A stretch of DNA of 64,000 nucleotides from Desmodus rotundus. Its lineage: Eukaryota; Chordata; Mammalia; Chiroptera; Phyllostomidae. The notes beneath the pieces were generated by a model. That model saw nothing but the letters and a program-made list of their open reading frames with translations. It searched no databases and was not told where the DNA came from. Below are positions 1 to 11,705 of this stretch, one piece after another. Where the stretch lies: positions 152,104,935 through 152,168,934 of the forward strand of contig NC_071387.1 in NCBI RefSeq assembly GCF_022682495.2. Reading direction: 5' to 3'. A program made the translations under genes and the position numbers. Every line of letters begins with the position of its first letter. The stretch's first letter is position 1.

Positions 1-1284
1 CAATTCTTGTTTTAAGTCCCCTGTTATACCAAAACTTTATACTTCATATCAAATTAAGGCTTCTCTCCTCCCACCCCCTCTAGCTTAGACCTGTTCTGAC
101 TTGAAGACTGTGGCAGCAAGCAGGTATGAAAAACAACTCTATGTCCTTATATTTAATTTTTTTCTCTTTACCCACTCCATTTGGCTGCCCATGCTTCCTC
201 CAGTTTTGTGAGGGGGAACGAAGAGATGGAACAGGCAGGAAATACCTGGGTCTGACATCAGAGTTCTCTGGTCTTATTGGTTGTTTGAAGCTGATCTTTC
301 TTGAAGGGACATTTTTATGGGTTGCCTTGAAAATCATCCCATTGGCCATACCTGAGTAGACTACCTGTGACATAGGCTGTGAGTGTACTGTCTTCCAGCT
401 GACTATTTTAAATCTTTTCTCCAGCCCCAGGGCATGTAGTAGTCCACCTATCCTCTTCCCCTTTGGGAGAGTCATATCGTCCTTTCATGTAGCCCTCTTG
501 GACAAAATTTAAAATGATTCCAGCCTGGTTCTCTCCTTTATGGCCAACATCTGAGTTCATGAAAAATGCTTATATATCCTTGCCTCTGCTCTCATGTTTA
601 TTATGACAATTTATTTCCAACAAAGCTTTCTTTCTTGGCTGCCACCAGCCACTTTAACCAATTTCTCCCTTGTAGACTACTTTTCTGTGTGATTAATTAC
701 CAGTTTGCTGGGTCCCAAAATTCCAGGGGAGACACACACAAACTCCTCTCACTTGACTTGAGGTGAGGGAAGGAACCTCTTTTTCCCCTCAGGTAGTGGA
801 AGGGAAATGCCACTGCACTCCAACACCTTCTTCCAAACATTTTCTTTAGTGGCCTCTTCAACCTCAAACTTGGTTTTAGTGATCTCTTTTTGCAAATCAA
901 AATGCATGCTGCTTCCATGCGTAAGTAGTACAACATTCTCCTTTGGAAACTGGGAGTATCTACAATCAGTGTTCTCTGAACTCCACCTGAATATAAGATA
1001 GAAGTGGTTGGCTTTTAACATGTTAGTGTATAAAGTAGACCCAAACTAAGAAATTTAAGAAACTTATGGTCATATTCTTATTTTCTGCTCATTTTATGTG
1101 GTTTAGTAAAAATCATCTTAAGATGTATTAAAATCCATTAAGAGAATGAGAATTTAAACAGAATGTCCCAGGACTATATTTGTTGGTATTGCTCTAGCAG
1201 CAATTCAGGTTACCTATTTTAAAATAATACCTAATAATAATAAATAATGGCTAAATAAAAAGCTGGTTTGAGGTTAGTTACAGT
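1..1284. other. Unassigned AT-rich sequence with short antisense open frames
   Basis: No repeat family or gene is recognised. Two open frames lie on the minus strand (475-80, 131 codons; 1021-749, 90 codons). The second has mixed charged and hydrophobic composition that looks protein-like (for example DLQKEITKTKFEVEEATKEN), but stops separate the frames and I see no splice pattern or matching family. A decayed retrocopy or a random open frame are both possible. Confidence 0.3.
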
Positions 1285-1420
1285 TGTTTGTGCCTTAGCA
1301 AACATTTATGGACTTCCAGTATGGACCAGGTATGTGTTAGACAGGAAAAACAAATATGAATCAGAGAGTCCTTATCCTTTGGAGTGGATGTAGAGAGAGA
1401 AGGAATGAATCCTGTGGACA
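1285..1420 (-). repeat. L2 LINE 3'-end remnant (antisense)
   Basis: The plus strand reads 'aacatttatggacttccagtatggaccaggtatgtg...', a decayed match to the reverse complement of the L2 3' end (family form 'aatatttattgagcacctactatgtgccagg'). Old and fragmentary, with approximate edges. Confidence 0.4.
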
Positions 1421-1720
1421 TCCAGATGGAGGAAGACTGTAGAGTTGAATATATGAATCTGGAAAGCAGAAGAAAGATTTGGCCTAGAGTTATAGAGCTG
1501 AAATAACTGAATGATGATCTTTAAGAGGAAAAGCTAAAAAGCAACAAAATAAATTTTCCTTATCTTTTCTTAGAATGACCTACATAGGCAGGATAGGCAG
1601 GCAGGATCCAAGTGGAATTCAGGTTGGAGCTTGTGGTATATATTCCTTGGAAATACCATGTGTAAATTCTTAGGCCAGTCACAGCATAAAATGATTCTGC
1701 ATAATTTTTTCTTTGTAATT

Positions 1721-1940
1721 AATTATTTATTTATTTAAAGATTTTATTTATTTATTTTTAGAGAGAGGGGAAGGGAGGGAGAAAGGGAGGGAGAGAAACA
1801 TCAGTGTGTGGTTGCCTCTTGTGCACCCCCTACTGGGGACCTGGCCCTCAACCCAAGCATATGCCCTGACTGGGAATCGAATGGGCAACCCTTTGGTTCA
1901 CAGTTCGGAGCTCAATCTACTGGACCACACCGGCTAGGGC
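1721..1940 (-). mobile_element. VES-type tRNA-derived SINE (bat), minus strand
   Basis: Read on the minus strand it starts 'AGCCCTAGCCGGTGTGGTCC', carries the box-B-like 'TTCGATTCCC' and 'AGTCAGGGCA', then 'TGATGTTTCTCTCCCTCCC' and an A/T-rich tail, which is the order of a VES SINE. The 11-bp direct repeat TCTTTGTAATT flanks it (1710-1720 and 1941-1951), so the ends are well fixed and the insertion is L1-style retrotransposition. The 75-codon plus-strand open frame inside it is not a gene. Confidence 0.93.
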
Positions 1941-1951
1941 TCTTTGTAATT

Positions 1952-3020
1952 TTTAGAATGAGAAAACCATCTCCCCTTGCCCTAGCTGCAAAACTGGGGT
2001 TGGTCATAGTTCATGAAGAGAGTGGGGTGAATTAGATACCTGTGGGAACTAACAACTTGTTAAACATCCACATTTCTATGACTGAGGGTATCTTTCTGAG
2101 TCAGCCTTTTCTCAGTTTTTAGCTGAGGGAAATGTAGCTGCCACCTGGAGAGCACAGAACAGCCAGGGCAAGTGGAGCTGTGTGGGCAGGTCTGCGTGGG
2201 GTACTTGCGTGCTGTGGACTGCTCACGCTAGAAGTTTATGTTCTTTTGTCTCTTAAAACCTCCTGGGAATTTTTGAAATGAATGGATTTTCACCACAAAT
2301 GGATATTTATAGGTTTTGCATAAACATTCCGGGGATTTTGGACTTCTTAAAGCCCATCTATGGACCTCTTTTTTCAAACTATAAAAAGAAAACATTAAAT
2401 ATAGTCTCATAAAAGAAAGCTTATATAACTACATTCAAGAGAAAGGTATACTAGAATTGTAAAGGATAAAATTTTCAAATATTTGAAAAAGATATACAGA
2501 TAAAAGCACCAAAAAATAAGAGTGGCTTCCAGAAAAAGGGCTAGAGGGAAAAGATGGATCCATACAAGAAAAGTATATTTATTTAAAAGAGATACTGTAG
2601 AGAAAAATAAATATACTTACAAATGAAGGAGTCAAAAACGAGGGAGACAAAAATGAAGGAAATAACTCCTTTAAAAATTTGTCTCTAACAAGAAAAATAA
2701 ACAACAGGAATTGAGTCAGTAGGAAGCATTGGAGACATTATTGGAGGAGCCATTTCCCATGGGGGAATAGGAAGTAATTAAAAAAAAAAAACTTTAAGAA
2801 CTCCAAATCAATAGGCCTGAATAATGGATTATTAAGGGAATTGGCTACTATTCTTATAGAAGCACTAATAATCATTTTGAAAGTAAATTTTAGAGGCCAG
2901 ATGACTGAGATTTATGCAAAATAATTGTATTTTATGTTAATAAATATGTACATACTATTTTTATGTTCTCTAAGAACCTAATCTTTCATTTGTTAGTGCT
3001 TCCTCCTAGAAAAACCCATT
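1952..3020. other. Unassigned A-rich sequence
   Basis: About 1.1 kb without a supported gene. Positions 2440-2800 are markedly A-rich and stop-dense. No repeat family is recognised. Confidence 0.3.
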
Positions 3021-3118
3021 TTTTAAAATATTTATTTATTTATTTTTATTCAGTTACAATTGTCTGCATTTTCTCCCCATCCCTCCACCCCACCCCACCC
3101 TGTTTTACATCTACACCC
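3021..3118 (-). mobile_element. L1 3'-UTR stub, minus strand
   Basis: The plus strand has a T-rich tail then 'CAGTTACAATTGTCTGCATT' and a C-rich run with CCACCC units. This is the reverse complement of the bat L1 3' UTR end. Only about 100 bp, so a very severely 5'-truncated insertion. Confidence 0.75.
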
Positions 3119-6100
3119 TGCCTGGATATAATTTTCATTGATAATGAAAATACTTGAACTGCAGCAGTATGGTACTGTATACATTTTTTTTTGTACTGCA
3201 AGGCCAAAATAAATTTAGAAGGCATTAAGTGGCATTGGAAATAGGCTCTTGAGGGGTTATTGCCCAGATATGGATTTAAAGACATCAGAGATATTCAGAT
3301 GGAACATTAAATTGTGATCAGCTTGGCTGAGAAATGTAACCAAGTGTATCTAGCATCTGTGGAGGATAATTTCAATATTGAAATACGGATATTTATTAAA
3401 ACACAAGCATAACATTGAAATTTGGAGTGATCCTGGAAGGGAAATTTGACAAGCACTTATATTGTAAGTGATTCATCACAGTGAGGCAAATGGTTTCAGG
3501 ATCTGGACATCTTAGGGGGATGTTTCCACACTAAACATTGGGGAGTTGTCTGGAGGGGAAATGGTAGTGGTTTCTACTAATGAAGAAAGCCAGGTGTAGA
3601 CAGAGGGCCCAGTCCATGGAGGGAGATCACAGTGACACCACTGACATTAAATGGGGATAAGGCTGATGGTAATCTGATATCTACCAATATTTTGTCTATG
3701 AAGTGGACAGAATGAACAAATGTGTTTCTAGTCCTGTGCAACCCAAAAGATCTAGTCACACTTTTGAAAATTCCTAAATACCATAATTTGGTGTTTAAAA
3801 CAACATATCTTGATATTTGTCAAACATGATGAGATAGATTACAAATGTTTATTTCTAGTGCCCGCTGTCCAAACTAAAACTAGAAACATCTGTCAAATGA
3901 TTTTCATTCTACTCGTTAATGCTATTTTTTCTGTTTTAGTTTTTTCCAAACACAATGTGACAGATTATCAATAAGAAAATTCTTGATAAAACACAAGGAA
4001 CTTTGGACTTTTTGAAGATGCTGTAGGGCTTGGAGTCAACTATTTTTGGGTTCAGATATTATGATTGGGGGCTTTCAGACAGTAATTGTTCCCTAAACAT
4101 TCTAAACTGTCTTCATAATTCTTATGGTTGGGATAGTAAATAAGATTTTTCAAGTGGACCCTGAAATACATATTTACTAGCAAATTATTATTCCTGACAA
4201 TACGTGGTAAATTGAAGTCTCTCTTTTATTTAATCTTAAGTGAAGCTGTCAAATTAGAAACAACTATCAAAACTTCTAAAAAGTGTTGATTTATATTTAC
4301 CACTTTAGATAAAAATTGAACATATTGGCTTTTTAAAATCTTGGCATACTAAGTAAAATTTTGTTGAGTATAAAAAATGCAAGGATTTGATTAGACTGGC
4401 TAGTTTTTCTTAAGTAGTAGCACTGCTTATCCAAGTCACCAAAATAACTCTAATCCACGTAATATTACAATAGCCATTCTGTTTAAGTTGAAATACTACT
4501 TGTCAGATATAAAAAGTGATAAAAACACCCTATATATCCTAATTGGTAAATACTTTTCTTTTGCTTCTGCCTTAGTGAAATATAGAATCAGACCAAACCT
4601 GCACAAAATTCCAGAAAAAGGAAGAGGCAAAATGTAGATGAACTTGGAACCCAGATTGCCCACTGCATGGTGGTGATTTTACCTCTGTTTTGCTGTGGTA
4701 TATCCAGCCAGTGATTTTTCAAATGGTGGCTTAAAAATATAGTATCTGGATACTATAAAGTTGTAAAAACAGTTAAAATTTTATTAGAAGATATTGCAAG
4801 TCAGCGTTGGACTCAGGGATGTGAGGTGGAAACCCTTGAGCCAGCCCTAGGCTAACCTGCTGCCAATTTCAATTCTTCAATAATTAAAACGGGAACTTTT
4901 AAACCCTCTTGCAGTTAAGCATCTACATAGTCTCCTGCACATATTAATCAGATCTGTCATGAATGCCCCTCAAAGCAAAGAATGTTCTTCCCCTTAGAGC
5001 TATGAGTGTATTCTTTTCTTCTTTAAGGAAAAGAGAAAGATCACTGAACAAGATTATACAAAAATTGAAAATTCTTTTCATGGAGTTATTTTTGTACCTT
5101 AGGAGTAACAGGAGGTGGTTAATTCCGAACATTTATCTGAAACTTTACACCAGCTTTGCCCTGGGCGAGTTTGCAAATTTTCTTTCCTGCCATTGGGTCC
5201 GACTTAGGAACTTCCATTTGCAGAACCATATGTGCAATAACTGGTCCTTGGGGTCACCCTGGCAACCACACAGTCCCCTCATTCCAACCCACGCTTGTGC
5301 TTTGCCAAAGCGAGGGACAAAACGAAGGATCCTAAAGTGATGCTAAGAAGGAAGAAAGAAAATGAGAGACATTTTTTAAATCAAGTGAGCCGATTTCATA
5401 CTCCTTCAAAAAGACTTCTGTTAAAACACAGTTGATCTAAGAAAAAAATGGAGTAGTCCTTCACTTTTCAAGAAATAGAATAATAGAATGTAGTTTGTGA
5501 TGAGAGGTAAAATTTAGAAATGCAAATATGAATGTCCAGAGTAAAGAGTATATCCAGCATAGTAGTCCAAACTATCCTCCTCTTAAAGGAACTATTGTCT
5601 AGGGGTAGCAAGAGTGATTTAACCCATGAAAGCATTGTGTAAAAGGCTTTTAAAAAGACTTTAATTTTGCATGCCCCTCCCTTGAACTTCTGTCTTGGTA
5701 TGTGTCTCTATTCTCCTCTCTCTTTCTTTGTTTTTTTACTTGGTAGATAAAACAACAAATAAAGTAGAGCACTTAGAAATTGAAGGGACAAGTTTTAAAA
5801 CATATACAAAAATAAAAATTTTCTTTTTTTAAAAGTGTGATAGGAACATTTTGGTACTGAGAAAATACAGTTTTACCTCTTCCTTGGCATTTTGCCTTCT
5901 TAATACAAAATAGCACCCCTCAGAGAACGAAGTTCCATTAATCACTGAGCAGGAGCCATTCTTTCAGTCTAAGGATGAGATCATTGGTATTCCTGATTTT
6001 ACAGAGAAGGACTTTTTGTAGACTCTAAAAGATCCCTTGAATTTAAAATAAAAAAAAAAAGTAAGAAATGGTGGGAGTCTATGGGTCTAGTCAAACAATA

Positions 6101-6434
6101 GTCTAAAAATTTATGTCAGCATTAAAGTAGAGTTTAAGGCATATATGCAATCAGAATTAGAGCCCTCGGTCAAATGTTTATTAAAAGAGAATAACCTAAA
6201 ATATTTGTACCATCCCAGATGTAGGCTCTGCTCTTTGCCTTACCAGAAAAGCCAGCAGTGTTCCGTCAACACAATATCGGAAAGCACATGGGGCTGGCTG
6301 TAATATTTAGTCATATTTAAAGCTGAGTTGATATTGCTGGTAATGCTAATGATAGATTAAGTTTTAAAAGGTTGTATTTCAGTTACATTTGTTCTGACTG
6401 AAATTCCAGAAAGAGGTAAATTTTCTTTTTTTTC
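3119..6434. other. Unassigned AT-rich sequence without a supported gene
   Basis: About 3.3 kb in which I recognise no SINE, LINE, LTR or transposon and no credible exon. The 125-codon plus-strand open frame at 4963-5340 has no recognisable domain and I treat it as chance. Confidence 0.35.
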
Positions 6435-6565
6435 TTTCAGTTTTTTAAAAATTTTATTGAAATAAAATTAAAATTTCATATACTTCACCCATTTAAAGTT
6501 CAACTTTTATGTTTTTATTTGTTTTATAATTCACAGATATGTGCAGCCATCACCCCAGAAAGAGG
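6435..6565 (-). mobile_element. L1M 3'-UTR fragment, minus strand
   Basis: Contains 'TTTTATTGAAATAAAATT...TTCACCCATTTAAAGTTCAA...GTGCAGCCATCACCCC', a recognisable decayed form of the ancient L1M 3' end in antisense. Confidence 0.65.
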
Positions 6566-9119
6566 TAAACTTTCTTTCCTGTAAAATGATGATTTAAGCT
6601 TTACAAGTTAAGGTATGTGTGTCTATGTGTACAGGAACCAGAACAGTGTCCCCACCAAATCTAATTGCATCTTCTTGCTCTGACCTCATCCCTCGCCTTT
6701 CTGTATTTAGGTAGGGGTGGGAGGTGGTAAAAGAAAACTAGGTAAATGATGAGAGGGGAAAGAACAGGAGAGGGAACAGAAAGTTTGAGCAGAGGAGAGA
6801 AGTAAGGGAGTGGCACTGGGACTGCCCATTACCCCCTCCACAGCCTCCTGCTTACCGCCCCCACATCAAACAATGCCAGTCGGAATGGAAGAGGCAGGGG
6901 AAAAAAGCCAACAACCCAAAAAAGAAAACCCAGAAAGGTCACAGAATGCTATGTACCTTATCTGTATTAGGAATGACCTGAATTTTGGTTCCTGTACGAG
7001 TCAGCAAAGCTTCTATAACCCACAATTCTTTACATCTAATTCCTTAGCAGTTGCCACTGAAAATCTTCTGGTCTTTTTCTGTCTTTGAGAAACAATACTG
7101 CAAATGCAACTACTGTCAATCATGGAAGGCTGCCTCAAGGTTATGCCAGGTCAGATCTGGAAACCCAAGGATCAGCGAGTGAGGTGTTGATGGCAGGGTG
7201 GGTGGCAAATGTGAATGGAGAGAGCTTGAAATTTACAAGCTGTTGTCACAAGAAGATGAGAGCTGAAAGAAGGCATAAGTTTGAACGAGAAAAAATCAGA
7301 GTAAAGGAAGATCGGAAAGTAGAGGACTAACAGAAAAATGGATTGTGGTTTTATTACAGAAAGGTTCATGAATTTAAACACTCAGCTGAAAGAGGCTTAA
7401 GTTTATGGAAAACACAGTCGTTCCTTATGGCATGAACTAATAATATTCCACCTTCCTTTATCATATGCAAATTGCCTGTTTCATAAGACATCCCTGTGGT
7501 TTCACTGAGTTGCATGCACAGTTTCTGGTCCACCTCAACTTTCCCACTTTGCTGTCTGGAACTGATTCCTGTTCATCACAACAGACTGGATATAATTGAA
7601 AAGGATGGCAGTTAAGTCAGCCAAAATATATACATTTGACAGAGAAGAATGAACCAGGTTGTAAGTAAAGCAGAAAAAGAAAAGAGGTCAGCCCCATCTT
7701 GCAGTTGTCCTCTGTTTTCCCACATTTCTGCTTGATTCCTGTAAGGACTGCTCGGAACGCTCCAGCCCATTATCATAAACTATTGAAAATGCTTCTCTCT
7801 CAACCCATTTCCAAGTTTTCAACATATTTTGACATTAAAAAGCTTATGCTGACCTCTCTTGATACACTTTAACTGGAATAAGGTGATTTTATACTCTGTA
7901 ACTTAAAAATACATGCATTAATTACTTTTAAGTAATAAAAATATTTCTAGTAGTTAAAAGGAGAAGTATTTTTCTTTCTTCTCCGTGAACCAGTCATCAA
8001 GGTTATTCAATGGTAGTTGAGAATGGGTGTGTATAATTGATGCAGTTTGATATTTCTATTTTTAATGTAAAATACACCTCAACAGAATGTCTTAATGTTC
8101 AGTAACTTCATGGCAGAATTGTCAGCCAGATTCTTCCCCACCCAGATACTACAGTACCTCCATTTTTAAAAGACTTGAGAGCATCAGAAATTTGATGTAC
8201 ACTGCTAAATGTAATCAGGCCTCTTTTGGGACTGAAACAGGTAAAATAACACTGACAATAGAATGAAGAAGTCCAAAATCTATATAAAACATCATTAATA
8301 TTTTTCATTATAACCTCATGGATAACATTATAATCTATTTGAAATATGCAAATGATCATTTCTCTCATGTTATTGAAATTAAATGGGACTATGAAAGTAG
8401 ATGTCTAGAACTGATTTATGCTTTTTTAGTTTACTGAATAAATATTAGTGGCAACATAGAAGAGTTAAAATTCTTGTTAACAAAGGCTGACATATACACC
8501 TTAAGAAAATAAAAGCATTTTCCTGGAGACAAATACTTTCTTCAGTTGTCCCACAAATATGATTCATGTAATAACAAAATATTTTAGGCCTGTGGATCCC
8601 TGTGAATTCTGAGCATGAGGCAATTTCTTTATTGGGATGGAAGGAGATTGTAGCCTGTTGTGAATGTCCCTCCCTCACCCCCACCCAAAGTCTCCCAGAT
8701 CTTTCCCTGGGCTTTCTTCCCTGGGCTTCAGGGACGTCAGGTTCTGTGACTGTTCCAGCTGCCTTCCTGGCAGTGGTTTTTCAGCTTCATTTGTGAATTC
8801 CTGTCTCACTATCGCTCTTAGATGATGGTGCTGTGTTCAGTTTTAGGTCCTCTTCTGTCACTACACCCATTCTCTTTGGGTCTGTTCACTTTGGTTTCCA
8901 TGAAGAATTATGTAGACCAATAGTTTTCAAATCAACATCACTAGTCCAGCTTACTCACTCTCCTGATGTTCAGATATGAAGATCTATTGGCTGACTTTTG
9001 TAGGGCCGCTTGGAATCAGCATGCAACTAACTGAACTTTTGAGCTTCAGTTCCTCCACTCCTCCCTGTTTGTGGTCTCTCTCCTCAAAGGGCACCATCAT
9101 TCATGCTGCGGCCAAGAGA
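6566..9119. other. Unassigned sequence without a supported gene
   Basis: No interspersed repeat family is recognised with confidence. Several short open frames (6810-7088, 7085-7330, 8108-8368) lack any recognisable domain. Local G/A-rich sequence lies at 6715-6810. Confidence 0.3.
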
Positions 9120-9635
9120 TAGAGCAGACTCATCCTAATTCTGCCTTCTCTCTCAGTGTCCCTAGCCAATCAACCACCAGTTTCTATCAGCTCTCCTTCT
9201 TAAACATCTGTCCATTCTGGCCCCTATCACCACCACTACTTATTTAGGTTACTGTTATCTTTCTCATGGATTAATGCAAAAATGTCTTAATGGATCTTCC
9301 TGCCTCAGGTCTCACTTCATTTCAATCCATTTTTCAAACCACTCAGAGTGATTTTCTGAAAGTGTGAATCTGGCCTTATCATTTCCCTGTCTAAACTCTT
9401 TAATGGCTCCCCAGTGCCCTCAGGTTAAGTCCAGTCTCCTTAATGAGGTTTGCAAGGTCCTTCACTATTTGACCCCTGCCTGCTTCTCTAGTTTCCTCTC
9501 TCCTCCTTCCAATTACATTTGTGCTCTTGGCTGAGCCTACAGAACCTCTAATTTCCAATCCTCTTTCTCTACTCCCTTAGGTCTTTGCTCCTGTAACTCC
9601 CTTTTCTCCTCTTTTAGGAACCTACTTTGTGCTCT
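9120..9635 (+). repeat. L2 LINE remnant, part 1 (plus)
   Basis: Includes 'CTGGCCTTATCATTTCCCTG', 'TTTAATGGCTCCCCAGTGCC', 'AGGTTAAGTCCAGTCTCCTT' and 'TGCAAGGTCCTTCACTATTT', the sense-strand pattern of the L2 3' region. It continues as a shorter L2-like piece at 9940-10080 beyond a MIR, so it appears to be one old copy split by a later insertion. Confidence 0.6.
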
Positions 9636-9868
9636 GGTTCAGAACACAGGCTCTACAACGAGACTACCTGGGTTGGAATCCTGGCTCCACATTTCCTAAT
9701 CCTCATTATTCCTGGGCCTGATGGGGATGATGATGATGATGGTGGTGGTGGTGGTGGTGGTGTTAATAATAGTATGTACTTTTCAGGGTTACTATGAAGA
9801 TTAAATGAGTGGGACTTAAGAGTGATGCCTGGGCTCTAGTAAACACTCAGTAAAGCATTAGTGACCAT
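9636..9868 (+). repeat. MIR SINE (plus) carrying an internal GAT/GGT microsatellite
   Basis: Contains 'GGCTCTACAACGAGACTACC', 'TGGGTTGGAATCCTGGCTCC', then 'AGATTAAATGAGTGGGACTT' and 'GTAAACACTCAGTAAAGCAT', the MIR order from tRNA-related region to 3' end. The middle is replaced by a triplet array (9726-9763). Confidence 0.75.
9726..9763 (+). repeat. Compound trinucleotide microsatellite (GAT)n-(GGT)n
   Basis: A run of GAT units passes directly into a run of GGT units. It lies where MIR copies normally carry 'GGGGATAATAATAG', so it probably grew from that segment. Confidence 0.9.
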
Positions 9869-9939
9869 GACTATGACCTCTCATCTTGGTAGGTGTCGAG
9901 AATCCCTGCCTGAGCCACTGCATCTGATTTGGTATCTTT

Positions 9940-10080
9940 TTTATGGTTTTCATAGAACTCTAAATGTATACTTGTGACAGGTACTGCACTATATGGTAAC
10001 TGCTTCTCTGTTTGCTTCTCTTCCTTGATGGGTTATACATTTCTCAAAGTCAGATTTATTTGGCTAATCATTGCTCCCCC
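9940..10080 (+). repeat. L2 LINE remnant, part 2 (plus)
   Basis: 'GGTACTGCACTATATGGTAA' followed by 'TTGATGGGTTATACATTTCTCAAAGTCAG' (quoted in two blocks at 10026-10053) resembles the L2 3' tail. Probably the continuation of the copy at 9120-9635. Confidence 0.4.
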
Positions 10081-10289
10081 AGGTCTCAGAGAGGAACATT
10101 TTTATTTTACATATTTAAAGTAGATCCATAAGTAGAAATGATCTTGCAACCACTACCTTTCAACTAATAGCTTTTAAAATTCAGTAAGAGGATGGACATC
10201 AGACTGATAGCTTGACAAAGCTCAGAGTCTGGTCTTGCAAGAGCAAGATAAAAGTAAGGGGAACCTGATTTATATTGGAGAGGCTTTAC

Positions 10290-10545
10290 CTGGTTCCTCA
10301 TAATAAACTTCTTTCCCTTTGAAGCCCAGGGTCTTATAGTTCTCCCAGAGAAAAGACCATGTGAGGAAACAGTGAGATAGCACCCTCTGCAAGCCAAGGA
10401 CAGGGACCTCAGAAAAAAAACAAATCTGCTGACTTCTTGAAATCTTGGACTTCCCAGCCTTGAGTACTGTGAGAAAATCAGTTTCTGTTGTTTTAGCCAC
10501 CTAGTCTATGGTATTTGTCATGGTAGCTCTAGCAAACTAATACAG
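10290..10545 (+). mobile_element. MLT1-type ERVL-MaLR LTR, 3' part (plus)
   Basis: Recognised by 'GACCATGTGAGGAAACAGTG', 'TCTTGGACTTCCCAGCCTTG', 'TGTGAGAAAATCAGTTTCTG', 'TTGTTTTAGCCACCTAGTCT' and the end 'GCAAACTAATACAG'. These match the 3' half of MLT1 LTRs. The 5' half is absent or too decayed to see. Confidence 0.75.
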
Positions 10546-10924
10546 ATGGTAAATTTTATGTTATGTGTATTTTTATCACAATTTTTAAAAATATGTGGAA
10601 AACAATGGTCTAGCCAGTTCTATCTTGGAAGAAAGTCTGAGAGAAGTTTGTGAAGCACTAAATGATGAGATTGTAAAGAAAAGAATTTGTATTCTGTGTA
10701 AAAAAGATTTGGCTGGGACTGTGTGTTCAGAAACATCTTGAAACCTGCAGACCTGTCATACAGGCTTCTGAATTTGAAGTCAGCAAAAATAATAAATTAA
10801 ATGTTTGTAGGCCTTACTTGCCTTGTCTAATGTGATCACTGCTTGGAAGAAAGCTCTTGAGGGGGCAATGTGGGTGGGGTACTTAATCTTACACAATAGT
10901 GCAAGTATCAAATAATCATGACAG
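10546..10924. other. Unassigned sequence
   Basis: About 380 bp with no recognised repeat or gene. Confidence 0.3.
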
Positions 10925-11060
10925 TTATTAAATTTATTAATGAACTTTTCTGTGCTTAGTATAGTGCTGGAAGGAGAGATATTGATCTTGTGATTATTCC
11001 CATTTTACAGATGAAGAAATTAAGGACTAAAGGTGTTAAGTTGCTTAAGTACCTACACCT
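10925..11060 (-). repeat. MIR SINE (antisense)
   Basis: The plus strand shows 'CTGTGCTTAGTATAGTGCTG' and 'TTATTCCCATTTTACAGATG' followed by 'AAGAAATTAAGGACTAAAGG', the reverse complement of the MIR core. Confidence 0.65.
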
Positions 11061-11095
11061 CATAACACACAATTCACATGTGTGTTATGAGGTGT
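11055..11095. repeat. Perfect inverted repeat, 16-bp arms, 9-bp loop
   Basis: Left arm ACACCTCATAACACAC (11055-11070), loop AATTCACAT, right arm GTGTGTTATGAGGTGT (11080-11095). The arms are exact reverse complements. A further partial copy of the right arm and loop follows to about 11116. It sits at the edge of the MIR. Confidence 0.95.
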
Positions 11096-11334
11096 GTTAT
11101 GAACACAATTCACACTGGGTTTTAAGCAGTGAAAAATGTATGTTTTTTAACTTTAGTGGCTGCAGTATTTGAGGAAAGATATCTAATAGGAAACAATCAT
11201 GTGGCAAAGGTCTTTTAAGTAATAGGAAGAAAACATTTTCTGTATCACATATTGAAAGTGGGAAGTAGAGAGATTAATTAAACCTTTTGAAATTTACTTG
11301 TTATAGGCTTTTAGTTTGTTCATAGCAATCTTTT

Positions 11335-11412
11335 AAATCAAATTTATTGAAGTAAAGTTGACATATAATAAATGTATCCATTTTAAGTATAAAGTTTAAT
11401 GAATTTTGACAA
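11335..11412 (-). mobile_element. L1M 3'-end fragment, minus strand
   Basis: 'AATTTATTGAAGTAAAGTTG', 'ACATATAATAAATGTATCCA' and 'TTTAAGTATAAAGTTTAATG' follow the ancient L1M 3'-end pattern in antisense. Confidence 0.6.
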
Positions 11413-11705
11413 ATACCTATGAGATCTGTCCAGAAAAATCCCAGCCATTGTTAATATAATGAGAACAGTTTTTGCAATATCAATGTAAACTGGCAGCCAA
11501 GGAGAGGGGACTGGAATGCACATGCATGAATAATGATGACTTCACTGTACTAGTCAGTGGGAGCTGTAGACGACATTGAGTGAGCAAGTGTACTGTGTGG
11601 TCATCACATTCAAAATGACTAAGTAAGTAGAGCAACCTATCTGAATCAAATTTTGCATTTAGCTTGAACATTCTTCTGTGTATTTTATAACAGGAATTTA
11701 CTCTA
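11413..11705 (+). mobile_element. Tc1/mariner-like transposon fragment, 5' part (plus)
   Basis: The segment 'CTGTCCAGAAAAATCCCAGC', then 'GGCAGCCAAGGAGAGGGGAC' and a decayed N-terminal transposase frame near 11609-11660 resemble the 5' part of a mammalian mariner-class element (start region plus the first transposase codons). The frame carries stops, no 3' terminal repeat is seen, and the catalytic region is absent. Family assignment is by eye only. Confidence 0.5.
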
